DNA from: Acidovorax sp. NO-1
Lineage (GTDB): Bacteria; Pseudomonadota; Gammaproteobacteria; Burkholderiales; Burkholderiaceae_C
Length of the DNA: 64,000 nucleotides
Assembly (NCBI RefSeq): GCF_000238595.1
Contig: NZ_AGTS01000063.1
Coordinates: 40,596 to 104,595 of the forward strand
Direction: 5' to 3'
The position numbers and the translations under genes are program-made. Positions 18,438 to 28,941 of this stretch are shown one piece after another; position 1 is the first letter of the stretch; each line of letters starts with the position of its first letter. Below the pieces are notes generated by a model. That model saw only the letters and a list, made by a program, of their open reading frames with translations. It was not told where the DNA came from and ran no database searches.

Positions 18438-20459
18438 ATTGGCCGCTGGCCGGGTGCGGTAGAACTGCAGCGGCACGGTCTGCATGTCCCGGGCGTGCTG
18501 GTTGAGCACCGATTTTTTCATCTTGCCCACCACGTGCATCTCGCAGGGCTTGCAGTCAAAGCGCAACGTGAGTTTTTCCTTGCCGTTGATCAGCATCAGT
18601 GGCTCGGCCTTGATGGTGCCCTGCACGCCCGTCACGCCCTTGGCCTGCTTGGGGCACAGGCTCATCGAAAAGCGCACGCAGTGCTTGGTGATCATGAGGC
18701 TGACTTCGCCTTCTTCCTCGTGCGCCTCGTAGGCCGCATCGATCACCTTCACGCCGTGGCGCACGTAGAAGTCGTGGGCCTTGTGGTTGAACACGTTGCC
18801 CAGGAACGAGAGCGTGTCTTCGGGGTAGGGCGCAGGCGGCTCCACCGGCGTGGCGCGCGGCAGACGGGCAAAGTTGCGGGCGCGGTTGGCCTCCAGGTCG
18901 GCCACGGCATCGCGCCGCAGCGCGTTGACCACCGAGGCGGGCACAAACCACGGCTGCGACAGCTGCAGCGCAATGTCATGCACCGCAAACACCGTCGCGC
19001 CAAAGCGGCCGAGCTGCTCGCGCAGGCTGGCTTCGGCCTTGGCGGCGTCGGTCGCAACCTGATGCGGCTGCTGCACGGAGGCAGAGCCCACATTGCCGTC
19101 TTCGTCGGTCAGCAGCAGGCGAAAGCCGTTGGGGGTTTCGCTCAGGTGGGCCCACAGGCCGATGCGGCGGTCGCTAGACTTTTTCTCCAGCGTGCGCACC
19201 CAGTCCATGTCGCGGTTGCGGTTGACTTCGGTGCCCTTGCGCAGGTCCTTGAAGCTCTCCATCGGGTCTTTGGGGTACACGCGCCATTGCGTGATGAGCT
19301 TGCCCACGCTGTGCGCCGACACGGGCTCGGCCACGTTGATGGCCATGCCCACCAGCTCCTTGTGCAGGTCGTAGTAGCACAGGCCGTCGCCGTTGTGCAG
19401 CACCGTGCTGGGGTCGCTCACTTCCAGCTCCACAAAGTCGGGGCCTACCTTGGTCACCCAGCCGATGGCCTGGCCGGGGTTCTTGGGGGTGTCGAAGGCG
19501 CCAATGTCTTCCTTGCGGCCGGTCACGAAGTAGTCGGTGAACTCGCGGTTGAAGTTCTGCAGCGGGTCGGGCGTGAAGGTGAAGGTGGTGCGCCCGCTGG
19601 ATGAGCGGCCGAGGGGCCGGCCCTGGGCCTCACGCTCTTCGATGATTTCGTCGAGCAGCGTGCGGTAGTGGGCCGTGATGTTCTTCACGTAGCCCATGTC
19701 CTTGTAGCGCCCCTCGATCTTGAAGCTGCGCACGCCCGCATCGATGAGGGCGCGCAGGTTGTCGCTCTGGTTGTTGTCCTTCATGGAGAGCACATGCTTG
19801 TCGTGTGCGATGAAGCGGCCCTGCGCGTCCGTCACCTGGTAGGGCAGGCGGCAGGCCTGGCTGCAGTCGCCGCGGTTGGCGCTGCGGCCCGTTTGTGCAT
19901 GGCTGATGTTGCACTGCCCGCTGTAGGCCACGCACAGCGCGCCGTGGATGAAGAACTCGATGTTGGCGCGCCCCGGCGCATCCACCGGCCCCAAGGCCTT
20001 GTGCACGGCAGCGACCTGTTGCACCGTGAGCTCACGCGCCAGCACGATCTGCGAGAGGCCGGCGTCCTGCAGAAAGCGCGCCTTCTCGGGCGTGCGGATG
20101 TCGGTCTGTGTGCTGGCGTGCAGCTGGATGGGGGGCAGGTCGATTTCCAAGAGGCCCATGTCCTGGATGATGAGCGCGTCCGCGCCCGCCTCGTACACCT
20201 GCCAGGCCATCTGGCGCGCGGCCTCCAGCTCGTCGTCGCGCAGGATGGTGTTGAGCGTGATGAAGATGCGGCTGTTGAAGCGGTGCGCGTGCCTGACCAG
20301 GCGTTCGATGTCCCGGATGTCGTTGCCCGCGCTGGCGCGCGCGCCAAAGGCCGGGCCGCCGATGTAGACGGCATCGGCGCCGTGGTTGATGGCTTCGATG
20401 CCAATGTTGGCGTCGCGCGCAGGCGAGAGCAGTTCGAGCTGGTGGGGCAAAAGGGACAT
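18423..20459 (-). CDS. rlhA: U32 peptidase-family protein, RlhA/YdcP-type (23S rRNA hydroxylation)
   Basis: The 678-residue length matches the long RlhA type (about 650) rather than TrhP/YegQ (about 450). RlhA is needed for hydroxylation of a cytidine in 23S rRNA. The N-terminal segment LLSPARDANIGIEAINHGAD and the cysteine motif SGQCNISHAQTGRSANRG, with GDCSQACR just after it, are family hallmarks. The cysteines probably bind an iron-sulfur cluster. C371 of the related family is in a similar motif, but exact numbering cannot be checked here. The C-terminal residues NILSK come from a palindromic repeat. The start MSLLPHQLELLSPARD is the only sensible one. Confidence 0.8.
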   Translation of the reverse strand: MSLLPHQLELLSPARDANIGIEAINHGADAVYIGGPAFGARASAGNDIRDIERLVRHAHRFNSRIFITLNTILRDDELEAARQMAWQVYEAGADALIIQDMGLLEIDLPPIQLHASTQTDIRTPEKARFLQDAGLSQIVLARELTVQQVAAVHKALGPVDAPGRANIEFFIHGALCVAYSGQCNISHAQTGRSANRGDCSQACRLPYQVTDAQGRFIAHDKHVLSMKDNNQSDNLRALIDAGVRSFKIEGRYKDMGYVKNITAHYRTLLDEIIEEREAQGRPLGRSSSGRTTFTFTPDPLQNFNREFTDYFVTGRKEDIGAFDTPKNPGQAIGWVTKVGPDFVELEVSDPSTVLHNGDGLCYYDLHKELVGMAINVAEPVSAHSVGKLITQWRVYPKDPMESFKDLRKGTEVNRNRDMDWVRTLEKKSSDRRIGLWAHLSETPNGFRLLLTDEDGNVGSASVQQPHQVATDAAKAEASLREQLGRFGATVFAVHDIALQLSQPWFVPASVVNALRRDAVADLEANRARNFARLPRATPVEPPAPYPEDTLSFLGNVFNHKAHDFYVRHGVKVIDAAYEAHEEEGEVSLMITKHCVRFSMSLCPKQAKGVTGVQGTIKAEPLMLINGKEKLTLRFDCKPCEMHVVGKMKKSVLNQHARDMQTVPLQFYRTRPAANILSK

Positions 20460-20536
20460 GGGCCCGGATTATCCCAGTGTGCCCGCCGCTGCGGGCGGGG
20501 CGCTTTGCATTAGCCGGATTAATGAATTGGCAAATT

Positions 20537-20552
20537 GCTAAGTTCGCTTAGC
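20537..20552. other. Small perfect hairpin in the rlhA-livJ-like intergenic region
   Basis: GCTAAG-TTCG-CTTAGC is a 6-bp perfect stem with a TTCG loop. It lies 100 bases before the binding-protein start in the divergent gap. It could be an operator or an mRNA structure; nothing else supports a role. Confidence 0.3.
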
Positions 20553-20652
20553 GGTTGGCGCCAAATCGCCGTCGGGCTGGCTAGGATGCGGGGCCTGTTG
20601 CACGCTCTCGCCGTGCACAGCCGTTTTGATCGACCCCTGGAGACCTCTCATC

Positions 20653-21807
20653 GTGTTGCGCCTCGCTTCTTCACCCGCTTTTCCCCTGTCTGCCGTGGCC
20701 CTGGTGGCCTGCTCTCTGGCCACCGCCAGTGCGTTTGCCCAGGACGTGCAAACCGTCAAGATCGCCCACGCGGGCCCCGTTTCGGGCGGCATTGCCCACA
20801 TCGGCAAGGACACCGAAAACGGTGTGCGCCTGGCCATTGACGACCTGAACGCCCAGAACCTCGTCATCGGCGGCAAGAAGATCAAATTTGAAATTGCGGC
20901 CGAAGACGATGCGGGCGACCCGCGCCAGGCCACCGCCGTGGCCCAGAAGCTGTGCGACCAGAAGGTTGCGGGCGTGGTGGGCCACCTGCAGTCGGGCACG
21001 TCCATCCCCGCATCGGCCATCTATGCCAAGTGCGACCTGCCCCACATCACGGCCTCGGCCTCCAACCCCGACCTGACCAAACCCGGCCACAAGACCACTT
21101 TCCGCCTGATCGCCAACGACAACGCGCTGGGTGCGGCGCTGGCGCTGTTTGGTGCCGACCACCAGAAGCTGAAAAGCGTTGCCATCATCGACGACCGCAC
21201 GGCCTACGGCCAGGGCGTGGCCTCGGTCTTCAAGGCCACGGCGCTGCAAAAGGGCCTGAAGGTGGTGGGCGAGGAGTTCACCAACGACAAGGCCACCGAT
21301 TTCATGGCCATCCTGACGTCCATCAAGAACAAGAAGCCTGACGCGATCTTCTACGGCGGCCTGGACGCGCAAGCCGGCCCCATGCTGCGCCAGATGGAGC
21401 AGCTGGGCCTGGGCAACGTGAAGTACTTTGGCGGTGACGCACTGTGCACCGAAAAGCTGCCCGAGCTGTCGGGCAAAACCCCCGCGCTCAAGAACGTGAC
21501 CTGCGCCACCGGTGGTGCGTCGGTGGACAAGATGCAGGGCGGCGCAGACTGGAAGAAGCGCTACGACGCCAAGTTTCCCGGCCAGTTCCAGATCTATAGC
21601 CCCTACGCCTATGACGCCGCCATGGTGCTGGCCGACGCCATGAAGCGCGCCAACTCGGTGGACCCCAAAGTCTTCGCGCCCTTTATCGCCAAGACCGAAT
21701 ACAAGGGCGTGACCGCCAACATCGCCTTTACCGCCAAGGGCGAGCTGACAGCCCCCGCCGTGACGCTCTATACCTTCAAGGACGGCAGCCGCGTGGCGCT
21801 GAACTGA
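20653..21807 (+). CDS. Branched-chain amino acid ABC transporter substrate-binding protein
   Basis: This is a periplasmic LivJ/LivK-type receptor for leucine, isoleucine, valine or a related compound. The 384-residue product has a signal peptide ending ATASAFAQ and the type-I fold motifs HAGPVSGGIAHIGKD and GVVGHLQSGTSIPA. DLPHITASASNPDL and AIIDDRTAYGQGVA are also typical of the family. The start is GTG at 20653, with GGAG 9 bases upstream. No permease or ATPase genes follow, so it is an orphan receptor in this window. It is divergent from rlhA and followed by a strong terminator. Confidence 0.93.
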   Translation: MLRLASSPAFPLSAVALVACSLATASAFAQDVQTVKIAHAGPVSGGIAHIGKDTENGVRLAIDDLNAQNLVIGGKKIKFEIAAEDDAGDPRQATAVAQKLCDQKVAGVVGHLQSGTSIPASAIYAKCDLPHITASASNPDLTKPGHKTTFRLIANDNALGAALALFGADHQKLKSVAIIDDRTAYGQGVASVFKATALQKGLKVVGEEFTNDKATDFMAILTSIKNKKPDAIFYGGLDAQAGPMLRQMEQLGLGNVKYFGGDALCTEKLPELSGKTPALKNVTCATGGASVDKMQGGADWKKRYDAKFPGQFQIYSPYAYDAAMVLADAMKRANSVDPKVFAPFIAKTEYKGVTANIAFTAKGELTAPAVTLYTFKDGSRVALN

Positions 21808-21833
21808 CGCCTGCAGCGCTTGCGCTGAGTTGG

Positions 21834-21858
21834 ACGGCCGCCCTGTGCGGCCGTTTTT
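21834..21858 (+). terminator. Rho-independent terminator after the binding-protein gene
   Basis: ACGGCCGC (21834-21841) pairs with GCGGCCGT (21847-21854) across a five-base loop, with five T residues following. Confidence 0.85.
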
Positions 21859-21938
21859 GCGTGCGCGCTTTGGCTTTACAGTCAGGCCCCTGTGCAAGAT
21901 TGCAGGCGGGCCATCGGTGTCCGCCAAGGAGCCAAGGT

Positions 21939-22179
21939 ATGCGCGCAATGCTGGGATTGGTCGGGCTGGTGGTGGTACTGGCGGTGGTGGGCTTGCTTGC
22001 CAAGAAGCAGACGTCCGCCACGCGCACGCCGGTGCCGTCGCTGCAGACGGCGCCCGGCGCTGTGGCGCCTGCGTCGGCACCGACGGTGCGCGACCAGAGC
22101 CAGCAGATCCAGCAGCAGGTGAAGCAACAGGTGGAAGGCCTGCTGCAGCAGACCCGGCCCATGCCGGATGAAGAAAAAT

Positions 22180-22181
<2 letters not shown>
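21939..22181 (+). CDS. Small membrane-anchored protein of unknown function
   Basis: The 80-residue product has an N-terminal transmembrane helix (MLGLVGLVVVLAVVGLLAKK) followed by a Pro/Ala/Gln-rich polar tail with a Q-rich coiled-coil-like stretch (DQSQQIQQQVKQQVEGLLQQ). A good AAGGA lies before the ATG at 21939. The orientation suggests a periplasmic or cytoplasmic tail anchored in the inner membrane. The stop codon TAA lies at the edge of a palindromic repeat that fills the gap to tadA. It was not recognised as a named family. Confidence 0.65.
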
Positions 22182-23631
<1,450 letters not shown>

Positions 23632-23707
23632 CTTGCCCGGCGGCACCCTCTGCTGCCCGGCTTTCCCCCCTGTTTACGGAGGAGGCCCCTCGGCGGGCCT
23701 GAGCGCT

Positions 23708-24694
23708 TTGCACGACCACCACGATCACGACCCTTCGCATTGCGGCCACGACCATGGTCCCAGGCACATCTACATTTACTCCCCGGCCAGTGCCATCCGC
23801 GACAAGGCCGCCTTCAAGCGCGGCATTGCGCGCCTGAAGGCCCTGGGCCACGAGGTAGAGGTGGACCCCGATGCGCAGGCCGTGCACACCCGTTTTGCGG
23901 GCGATGACGCCACACGCCTGGCGGCCATCCACCGGGCTGCGGCCAGTGGTGCCGACGTGGCGCTGATCACGCGCGGCGCCTATGGGCTCACGCGCATCCT
24001 GCCCGGCATCCGCTACAAGGCCGTGGCCAAGGCGATCGAGCGCGGCATGAAATTTGTGGGTCTGAGCGATTTCACGGCGTTTCAGACCGCAGTGCTGGCC
24101 CAGACCGGCGCCACCACCTGGGCCGGGCCCGCACTGATCAGCGACTTTGGCGTGGAAGGCGAGCCCGACGACATCATGATGGCCTGCTTTGACGACCTGC
24201 TGACCGGCCACGGCGAAGGCACAGGCTGGCGCATGAACAAGGAGCAGCCTCATGCGGTGACTGGCAAACCTGCCGTGCCGGACGTGTATGTGAAAAACGC
24301 CACGCTGTGGGGCGGCAACCTCGCCGTGCTGACCGGGCTGGTGGGAACGCCTTACTTTCCGCAGGTCAAGGGCGGCATCCTTTTTGTGGAGGACGTGAGC
24401 GAGCACCCTTACCGCATCGAGCGCATGCTCACGCAACTGCTGCACGCCGGGGTGTTGGCGCAGCAAAAGGCGGTGGTGCTGGGGCAGTTCACCGGCTACC
24501 GGCTGGCTCCGCACGACAAGGGCTTCAAGCTGCAGTCGGTGGTGGACTGGCTGCGCACCCAGATCAAGGCGCCCGTGCTGACCAACCTGCCGTTCGGGCA
24601 TGTGCAGACCAAGGTGCTGCTGCCGGTGGGCGCCACGGTGTCGCTGTCGGTGGAAGAACGGGATGCGCTGATTTACTGGGGCCACCAGCACTGA
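23708..24694 (+). CDS. ldcA: LD-carboxypeptidase (peptidase S66) with histidine-rich N terminus
   Basis: LdcA releases the terminal D-alanine from tetrapeptides during murein recycling in the cytoplasm. The 328-residue product has the nucleophile S120 in VGLSDFT, FVEDVSEHPYRIE (the catalytic Glu) and NLPFGH (the catalytic His). The start is taken as TTG at 23708, since no ATG gives a family-like N terminus; GGAGGAGG lies 25 bases upstream, rather far. From the TTG the protein begins with a run of His and Asp (HDHHDHDPSHCGHDHGPRH), a possible metal-binding tail. A CTG at 23699 is also possible. Confidence 0.88.
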   Translation: MHDHHDHDPSHCGHDHGPRHIYIYSPASAIRDKAAFKRGIARLKALGHEVEVDPDAQAVHTRFAGDDATRLAAIHRAAASGADVALITRGAYGLTRILPGIRYKAVAKAIERGMKFVGLSDFTAFQTAVLAQTGATTWAGPALISDFGVEGEPDDIMMACFDDLLTGHGEGTGWRMNKEQPHAVTGKPAVPDVYVKNATLWGGNLAVLTGLVGTPYFPQVKGGILFVEDVSEHPYRIERMLTQLLHAGVLAQQKAVVLGQFTGYRLAPHDKGFKLQSVVDWLRTQIKAPVLTNLPFGHVQTKVLLPVGATVSLSVEERDALIYWGHQH

Positions 24695-24735
24695 GGTCTT
24701 GCCAGCACCCGCCGCAGTGCAGGTGTCGCGCCGCG

Positions 24736-25086
24736 TCAGGGCCGGATGTGGTGCGCCAGTGCCGGGCGCGGCGCGCGGGGCAGTTGCCCCTGGAACAGCA
24801 GTGTGACTTCGTCCATCACCCGTTGGGCAGCGGGTTCACCGCGCAGCGGCACCAGCATGCTGAACAGGTCGGAGCGCAGGTACCACAGGGCCTCGATGTC
24901 GGCCGCATAGCGCAGCCGCATGTTCATGCGCGCCACTTCACAGCCGGTGATGCCAGCCAGGCTTTGCAGCATGGCGCGCCGGATGTCCTCCATCCCCGGG
25001 TGGCGCACCCACGCCGTCGACGACGGTTTGTCGCGGCCAAGCAGGTCGTGCAGGCTGTTGCGGAGGTTGGGCTTGATCCAGCGCAT
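24736..25086 (-). CDS. Conserved-looking protein of unknown function
   Basis: The 116-residue product (MRWIKPNLRNSLHDLL) is soluble and mixed in composition, without signal peptide or membrane span. It ends in a Pro/Arg-rich tail. The frame is open for 72 more codons upstream, so the start is uncertain; the upstream part looks non-coding. No ribosome site is clear. It converges with ldcA and is divergent from the cyclase gene. I did not recognise the family. Confidence 0.55.
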   Translation of the reverse strand: MRWIKPNLRNSLHDLLGRDKPSSTAWVRHPGMEDIRRAMLQSLAGITGCEVARMNMRLRYAADIEALWYLRSDLFSMLVPLRGEPAAQRVMDEVTLLFQGQLPRAPRPALAHHIRP

Positions 25087-25341
25087 GAGGGGGCGGGCAA
25101 TGCGTTTGCGTAGCAGGGTCGGACAAAGTAAGCGGGAGCGAGGCGCAGCGCAAGGGCCGTGCTCCTGTTTTTGCGCAAAGACAACAGACGGGGCCGGATT
25201 GTTGCCAACTATTACCGGTTCTACGCAGGCAGTGTTCAATGGCATCTTCCACCCGTTCAGGCTCGTGGCAATTTGAAAGATGCACGGCGCGGGCGCTTGC
25301 ACTAAACTGGTTCACATGATGTTACCAATGGCCCGTCGTTC

Positions 25342-26271
25342 ATGAGTGTGTTGTCGACCATGGTCTTTGCGGACATCTCGGGCAGCACGGCACTGTATGA
25401 GGCACTGGGCAACGAGCGGGCCACCGAAGCCGTCACCGAGGTCACACAGTGGATCGGGGACACCGTGGAGTCGCACGGCGGGCGCGTGGTCAAGAAGCTG
25501 GGCGACGGCGTGCTGGGTGTCTTTGGCGATGCCTCCAGTGCGGTCTCGGCCATGGCGACCATGCTGCGCCAGCACCAGTCCCGGCAGGACCGTTGGCCGC
25601 AGCCCTTGCGCATGGACATCCGGGTAGGGGTGGCCAGCGGTGAAGTGGTGGATGTGGATGGCGATTGTTATGGCGATGCCGTCAATGTCGCGTCCAGGCT
25701 GTGCGAACGTGCCGGCCCCGCCGAAATCTGGGCCACCGAGACCACGGTGCTGCTGGCGGGCACAGCGCCCGACGTGTGGTACCGCAAGCTCGGCATGATG
25801 GATATCCGTGGCAAGGCCGAGCTGCTGATGCTCTACCACGTGGAGTGGCGCGAGGACGAAGCGCCCGACTCCCTCACCATGCAGGCCGCCCTGGTCAGCA
25901 ACTTTGCGCCGGCGGATTCCATCCTGGGGCAGATCCAGTTTTCATGGCACGAGGTGGACCGCACCTTCACCTCAGCAGATGCCCCGGTGATGGTGGGCCG
26001 TGCCCAGCACGCCCAGCTGTGCATCAACGACCCCCGTGTATCGCGCCTGCATGCCCGCATCGACTGGCGCAACAGCGGCTTCGTGCTGACGGACATGAGC
26101 AGTTTCGGCACCTGGGTGCGGTTCGAAGGCAGCGAATCGCCCGTGCGCCTGCGGCGCGATGCCTGCATCCTGCATGGCGCAGGGCACATTGCGCTGGGCG
26201 TATCGTTCAGCGAACCCAGTGCGCCGGTCATGAGCTTTCATGTGGCAGACGGCAGTGTGCACCTGAGCTGA
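25342..26271 (+). CDS. Class III nucleotide cyclase with C-terminal FHA domain
   Basis: The 309-residue product has an N-terminal cyclase catalytic domain (1-170) with metal ligands D11 (FADISGS) and D55 (GDGVLGVF), lysine K51/K52 before it, and the transition-state motif NVASR (115-119). A forkhead-associated domain follows (about 200-300) with GR (219-220), S234-R235 and H237 (VSRLHARI) and N244, the phosphothreonine-binding residues. The pairing suggests cAMP synthesis gated by binding a phosphorylated protein; no Ser/Thr kinase gene is adjacent. The substrate (cAMP or cGMP) cannot be settled by sequence. It is the first of a plus-strand series with the penicillin acylase. Confidence 0.9.
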   Translation: MSVLSTMVFADISGSTALYEALGNERATEAVTEVTQWIGDTVESHGGRVVKKLGDGVLGVFGDASSAVSAMATMLRQHQSRQDRWPQPLRMDIRVGVASGEVVDVDGDCYGDAVNVASRLCERAGPAEIWATETTVLLAGTAPDVWYRKLGMMDIRGKAELLMLYHVEWREDEAPDSLTMQAALVSNFAPADSILGQIQFSWHEVDRTFTSADAPVMVGRAQHAQLCINDPRVSRLHARIDWRNSGFVLTDMSSFGTWVRFEGSESPVRLRRDACILHGAGHIALGVSFSEPSAPVMSFHVADGSVHLS

Positions 26272-26360
26272 ATGCACGCGGCTGGCGGCCTGCGTGGCGT
26301 GGCGCCTGTGCAGGGTGGCCTGTCACGGGCGTGCATTTGCCACCCACAAATTCCCCACAG

Positions 26361-26378
26361 CAATACCAATACCAATAC
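26361..26378. repeat. Hexanucleotide tandem repeat in the penicillin acylase leader
   Basis: CAATAC occurs three times in a row, followed by CAAC. It lies 8 bases before the ribosome site. Changes in copy number could alter translation, but three copies is short for a slippage tract. Confidence 0.6.
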
Positions 26379-26399
26379 CAACGGCAGGAGACAAGATAT

Positions 26400-28913
26400 A
26401 TGGCATGGATGAAACGCACAGCCCTGGGCCTGGTGGCTGCGGCGCTGCTGGCAGGCGCCGGCGCCGCAGTGTATGTGCAGCGCAGTTTTGCGCAGCTTGA
26501 CGGCTCGATTGCGGTGGCGGGGCTGGGCAATGCCGTGCAGGTGCGGCGTGACGGCGCCGATGTGACGCATATCCGCGCCCAGAGCCCACAGGACGCCTGG
26601 TTTTCCATGGGCTACGTGCATGCGCAGGAGCGCACCTGGCAGCTGGAGTTCAACCGCCGCGTGATGCATGGCCAGCTGTCCGAAGTCTTTGGCCCCGCCA
26701 CGGTGGAAACCGACAAGCTCATGCGCAGCCTCGACATCATGGGTGCGGCCCGGCGCCAGTACGCCGGTTTGCCGCTGTATGCCCGGGAGGCATTGCAAGC
26801 CTACAGCCGGGGCATTCAGGCCTTCCACAACAATCGCCCGCAGGCCTTGCCACCGGAGTTCCATGTGCTGGGCGTAAAGCCCGGGGGCGCGCAAGGCGCC
26901 GTGTGGGAGCCCGAAGACAGCGTGGGCTGGGCGCTCATGATGGCGCTGGACCTGGGCGGCAACTGGGGCAACGAGTTTGCAAGGCTGTCCGTGGCCAGAA
27001 CGCTGGACACCGAGCGTCTCTGGCAGCTGATGCCACCGTACCCGGGCGAGCCACCGGCAGCCTCTGCCGATCTTGCGGCGTTGTACCGCCAGCTGGGCGT
27101 GTTTCGCGCCGGCGGTGCCGTCCCTGTGGCTGCGGCATTGCCGCCAGAGCGGCACGAAGGGCCGCTGTCGCGCCAGATCAGCGCGGGCATGCTGGCCTGG
27201 GCTGATGAGCTGACCCGCAACGCTGGCACCAACGAAGGCAAGGGCAGCAACAACTGGGTGCTGGCTGGCACGCGCACCGTGAGTGGCAAGCCCCTGCTGG
27301 CCAACGACCCGCACCTGGGCCTTTCGGCACCGGCCATCTGGTACTTCGCGGGCATGCAGGCGCCGGCCGGGCAGGCGTCAGACGGTACCCCCATTGCGGC
27401 CATTGATGTGGTGGGCGCCACCCTGCCGGGTCTGCCGTTCGTGGTGCTGGGCCGCACCAACCGTGTGGCCTGGGGCTTTACGAACACCGGGCCCGACGTG
27501 CAGGACCTCTACCTCGAACAGATCAACCCCGCAGACCCTTCGCAGTACCGCACGCCGCAAGGGTGGGCGCCGTTCATGGTCCGCGAAGAAACCATCCGCA
27601 TCAAGGGCGCCCCCGATCTGGAGCTGAAACTGCGCAGCACCCGGCACGGGCCCGTGCTCAGCGACGTGCAAAAGGTGCACGCCGAGGTGCTGGACCTGGG
27701 CAAGTACGTGCTGGCGCTGCGCTGGAGCGCGCTGGATGCGGACAACCAGACGGTGCTGGCGGGCTTGCAGACCAACCAGGCCCAATCGGTGGATGAGCTC
27801 TTTGAGGGGCTGTCGCACTACCACTCGCCCATGCAAAGCGTGGTGGCGGCCGATGACCAGGGCCGCATCCGCTTCAAGGCCGTGGGGCGCGTGCCGCTGC
27901 GCGATCCCGCCAATGACATTCGCGGCGTGGCCCCATCGCCCGGCTGGGATGCGCGCTACGACTGGACAGGCTGGCTGCCCTATGCACAGACGCCAGAGGA
28001 CGATGGCGCCAAAGGCTGGGTGGCTACTGCCAACCAGCGCATTACGGCGCCAGACTACACCCACTACCTGACGCAGGATTGGGCGTTGCCCTACCGCTAC
28101 GAGCGCATTGAGCAGCTGATCGGCGCGACCGAGAAGCACGACGCGAACAGCATGCAGACCATCCATAGCGACGTGACATCGCTGGCCACGCGCCGCCTGT
28201 TGCCGCATCTGCTGCAGGCGCAGTCCACGCACCCGCTCGCCGCAGCCGCGCAGGTGCAGCTCAAGGGATTTGACGGGGTCATGGATGCCAACGCGGCCGC
28301 GCCACTGGTGTTTGCGGCCTGGACGGATGAACTGGCCCGCGGCCTGATCATCCCGCGCATCGGCGAAGACCGGTTTGCCGCCACCTATGGCAAGCGCGAC
28401 TACCGCGCCGGCATCGAACGCATGCTGGAGCGTAACGACCCGTGGTGGTGCCAGCCCACGACCTGCGCCGAGCAATCGGCGGCCGCCCTGGGCCGCGCGC
28501 TGGACCGTCTGCAGGCCGCCTACGGCGCCGACCCGGCGCAATGGCGTTGGGGCGCGGCGCACCCGGCGCTCAGCGCGCACCGGCCTTTTGGCAATGTGGC
28601 CGCACTGGCCCGGTATTTTGATGTGAGCGTGCCATCGCACGGCGACTCGTACACGGTGAACGTGGGCCAGTACAACGCGGGCGAGGCCAAGGGCACGTTT
28701 GTGAACCGGCATGCGGCATCGCTGCGCGCGGTGTATGACCTGGCAGACCTGGAGCAGTCCCGCTTCATCTACCAGACCGGGCAAAGTGGCCTGGTGTTCT
28801 CGCCCCGCTATCGCGACATGAGCAGCGCCTGGGCGCAGACCGGCTACCGTGCCCTGCAGCGCAGCCCCGCCAACTGGGTGCACCAGTTGACGCTGGCGCC
28901 CGCTGCCAAGTAA
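26400..28913 (+). CDS. Penicillin acylase family protein (Ntn hydrolase, peptidase S45)
   Basis: The 837-residue precursor has an N-terminal hydrophobic helix (ALGLVAAALLAGAGAAVYV), likely a signal anchor or signal peptide. The self-cleavage site lies before S283 in GKGSNNWVLAG, making a large beta chain with a serine N terminus. VRRDGADVTHIRA, then YVHAQERTWQLE, are the alpha-chain family motifs, and VAWGFTNTGPDVQDLY belongs to the beta chain. The enzymes cleave amides such as penicillin G, acyl-homoserine lactones or acyl-peptides; the substrate here is unknown. AGGAG precedes the ATG at 26400 with a good gap. Confidence 0.93.
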   Translation: MAWMKRTALGLVAAALLAGAGAAVYVQRSFAQLDGSIAVAGLGNAVQVRRDGADVTHIRAQSPQDAWFSMGYVHAQERTWQLEFNRRVMHGQLSEVFGPATVETDKLMRSLDIMGAARRQYAGLPLYAREALQAYSRGIQAFHNNRPQALPPEFHVLGVKPGGAQGAVWEPEDSVGWALMMALDLGGNWGNEFARLSVARTLDTERLWQLMPPYPGEPPAASADLAALYRQLGVFRAGGAVPVAAALPPERHEGPLSRQISAGMLAWADELTRNAGTNEGKGSNNWVLAGTRTVSGKPLLANDPHLGLSAPAIWYFAGMQAPAGQASDGTPIAAIDVVGATLPGLPFVVLGRTNRVAWGFTNTGPDVQDLYLEQINPADPSQYRTPQGWAPFMVREETIRIKGAPDLELKLRSTRHGPVLSDVQKVHAEVLDLGKYVLALRWSALDADNQTVLAGLQTNQAQSVDELFEGLSHYHSPMQSVVAADDQGRIRFKAVGRVPLRDPANDIRGVAPSPGWDARYDWTGWLPYAQTPEDDGAKGWVATANQRITAPDYTHYLTQDWALPYRYERIEQLIGATEKHDANSMQTIHSDVTSLATRRLLPHLLQAQSTHPLAAAAQVQLKGFDGVMDANAAAPLVFAAWTDELARGLIIPRIGEDRFAATYGKRDYRAGIERMLERNDPWWCQPTTCAEQSAAALGRALDRLQAAYGADPAQWRWGAAHPALSAHRPFGNVAALARYFDVSVPSHGDSYTVNVGQYNAGEAKGTFVNRHAASLRAVYDLADLEQSRFIYQTGQSGLVFSPRYRDMSSAWAQTGYRALQRSPANWVHQLTLAPAAK

Positions 28914-28941
28914 CCCACCTCTTTTGAATGTCAGGACATTT

